Positions 5,996-6,024 of a stretch of 6,024 nucleotides of DNA are shown piece by piece; the first letter of the stretch is position 1, and the number at the start of each line of letters is the position of its first letter. The notes under the pieces were generated by a model. That model was not told the DNA's origin. It made no database searches and worked only from the letters and a program-made list of their open reading frames with translations. This DNA comes from Thermoflexibacter sp. GTDB taxonomy: Bacteria > Bacteroidota > Bacteroidia > Cytophagales > Thermoflexibacteraceae. The translations under genes and the position numbers were made by a program. The DNA lies in the NCBI GenBank assembly GCA_025455345.1, contig JALOMS010000312.1, forward strand, positions 1-6,024. Reading direction: 5' to 3'.

Positions 5996-6024
5996 CAATA
6001 CAAAGAACGCTTATAAAAGTCGAC

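Noticed and set aside
5944..6024. Start of a plus-strand gene (MLFLNSSFYQYAVPKG...)
   Set aside because: The frame is open to the window edge, but its codons are the repeat unit itself (TTTCTAC...GTCCC...GGGAC), so it is most likely a spurious repeat-derived ORF.

Overview
The window is a stretch of Bacteroidota chromosome. It is AT-rich, its start codons sit behind A/T-rich sequence with no clear Shine-Dalgarno motif, and its intergenic gaps carry copies of the Bacteroidota -7 promoter motif TAnnTTTG. It also has a PorP/SprF-family outer-membrane protein, a family tied to the type IX secretion and gliding machinery of this phylum. I would guess a member of Cytophagia or Saprospiria, but the sequence does not settle the genus.

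Layout. Positions 1-3563 hold three minus-strand genes, read right to left: a secreted SGNH/GDSL-type hydrolase (2886-3563), uvrB (769-2802) and a TauE/SafE (TSUP) family membrane permease (1-747, cut at the window edge). The gaps are 83 and 21 bases, so uvrB and the permease are probably co-transcribed; the hydrolase may be the first gene or a separate unit. A 199-base divergent gap (3564-3762) with -7 motifs on both strands separates this group from the plus-strand PorP/SprF gene (3763-4785). A 102-base convergent gap with weak hairpins follows, then a minus-strand HAD hydrolase (4888-5574). The last 450 bases (5575-6024) contain no gene I can support.

How the genes work together. They do not form an obvious pathway. 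UvrB is core nucleotide-excision repair. The SGNH hydrolase and PorP-like protein are cell-envelope functions. The TSUP permease probably moves a small anion, and the HAD enzyme is probably a soluble phosphatase. I see no defence system, toxin-antitoxin pair, transposase or phage gene.

The least ordinary part is 5801-5995: a cluster of short palindromes built on GTCCC-N3/4-GGGAC, in both orientations. Two copies share a longer bipartite unit, TTTCTAC-N9-GTCCCTAA(C/A)GGGACTTC. One copy has decayed but sits inside an 8-bp outer inverted repeat, giving a 37-nt hairpin. This looks like a REP/BIME-like, non-autonomous dispersed repeat family, and the window ends right beside it. That reading rests on pattern alone; a genome-wide copy search would decide it.
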